NCBI GenBank assembly: GCA_949987705.1 | Contig: OX465282.1 | Coordinates: 66,461,922-66,525,921, forward strand | DNA length: 64,000 nt | Reading direction: 5' to 3' | Origin: Thereva unica | Taxonomy: Eukaryota; Arthropoda; Insecta; Diptera; Therevidae | Part shown: one piece after another, positions 63,640 to 64,000 of the stretch | Numbering within the stretch: the first letter of the stretch is position 1 | How the letters are laid out: the number at the start of each line of letters is the position of its first letter | Program-made: the position numbers and the translations under genes | The notes under the pieces: generated by a model | What the model was told of the DNA's origin: nothing | Seen by the model: only the letters and a program-made list of their open reading frames with translations | The model's database searches: none

Positions 63640-64000
63640 AAAAAAATTTTTAACTGCGGGAGAGTTAATTCACCCCGCTGATAATGTCATCTTTTACTAA
63701 TTCGGGGATGGCGAATTCAATAAAAATAAAATCAACCCCCTAACTTTATCGTAAACTACCCCTAGGACAACCCTTATTACTAAAATTGAGTGTTCCGCAT
63801 TTGCTTATGAAATCACCCCGCCAATTTTTTGTGCATTATAATCCCTTAGTGTAAGCTATTTTTTGAGCCCAACATGAGCCGAATCGGACCTGCGGAACCC
63901 ACCCCCTCAGCAACCCCTAAAATAAAAAAAAAATTTTAAGACCAAAATAAGGCTCCACCGCGCCAATTTTTAATGAAGATGCAAATACTATTCACAAGAC
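63640..64000. other. Unassigned end of window
   Basis: Non-coding; several near-repeats of TCACCCCGC-type words (63671, 63812, 63959 region). Possibly the hAT 5' region or another repeat. Confidence 0.35.

Larger units (their letters stand above)
61693..64000 (-). mobile_element. hAT transposon with ZMYM1-like transposase, right end outside window
   Basis: The left end CAGTAGCGTATTGACACAGT resembles the CAG(T)GGCGTA-type hAT terminus; the transposase pseudogene follows on the - strand. The other terminus was not found before 64000, so the 8-bp duplication cannot be tested. Confidence 0.65.

Overview
The window reads as intergenic DNA from an arthropod nuclear genome, most likely an insect. 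That is inference from the mix of repeats: Jockey/CR1-type and RTE LINEs, several Ty3/gypsy LTR elements, Helitron-like elements with CTAG ends, PIF/Harbinger-, hAT- and MULE-like DNA elements, and a tRNA-derived SINE. I found no convincing single-copy host gene and no functional tRNA or rRNA gene. Nearly every recognisable reading frame belongs to a transposable element (TE), and most are broken.

Layout. 1-1.8 kb: 3' part of a LINE (LINE-A). 1.8-17.4 kb: one Ty3/gypsy copy (Gypsy-1 copy A, + strand) blown apart by nested insertions: a hAT-like element (2372-7704) that contains a second, inverted Gypsy-1 copy B (2492-6520), itself hit by a hAT MITE; a 1.4-kb foldback (8614-10046); and LINE-B (about 11106-17095), which carries a Helitron-like element with fourteen 128-bp repeats. 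17.4-25.2 kb: decayed Gypsy-1 pieces, an RTE-1 LINE remnant, PIF/Harbinger-type elements, a transposase fragment, a 1.8-kb tandem array and a SINE. 25.8-35.1 kb: a MITE, the two halves of an RTE-1 LINE, and between them a nearly full-length LINE-C with two ORFs. 35.1-39.1 kb: mostly unannotated AT-rich DNA. 39.4-44.9 kb: Gypsy-2, with apparently identical 183-bp LTRs but a broken pol. 45.6-48.1 kb: a TIR element containing a 2.07-kb MULE-like foldback with a 250-bp captured segment. 50.9-54.3 kb: a MITE, an RNase H-bearing LINE remnant and a Helitron Rep/helicase scrap. 55.6-61.3 kb: RTE-2 next to an antisense LINE-C copy split by Gypsy-3. 61.7 kb to the end: a hAT transposase pseudogene.

How the parts relate. 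Gypsy-1 looks like a non-autonomous LTR family. Both copies keep the Gag-protease and the two ends of integrase but lack RT, RNase H and the integrase core at the same joints, so their spread would need enzymes from another element. The SINE 3' end resembles the LINE-A 3' end, which suggests LINE-A-type machinery moved it. Target-site duplications support boundaries for most elements: ATAT, GTAG and ATGA for gypsies; 8 bp for hAT types; 9 bp for the MULE foldback; TTA, CTG and CAG for Harbinger types; 11 bp for RTE-2.

All family names come from motif recognition by eye. LINE clade names and some boundaries are approximate.
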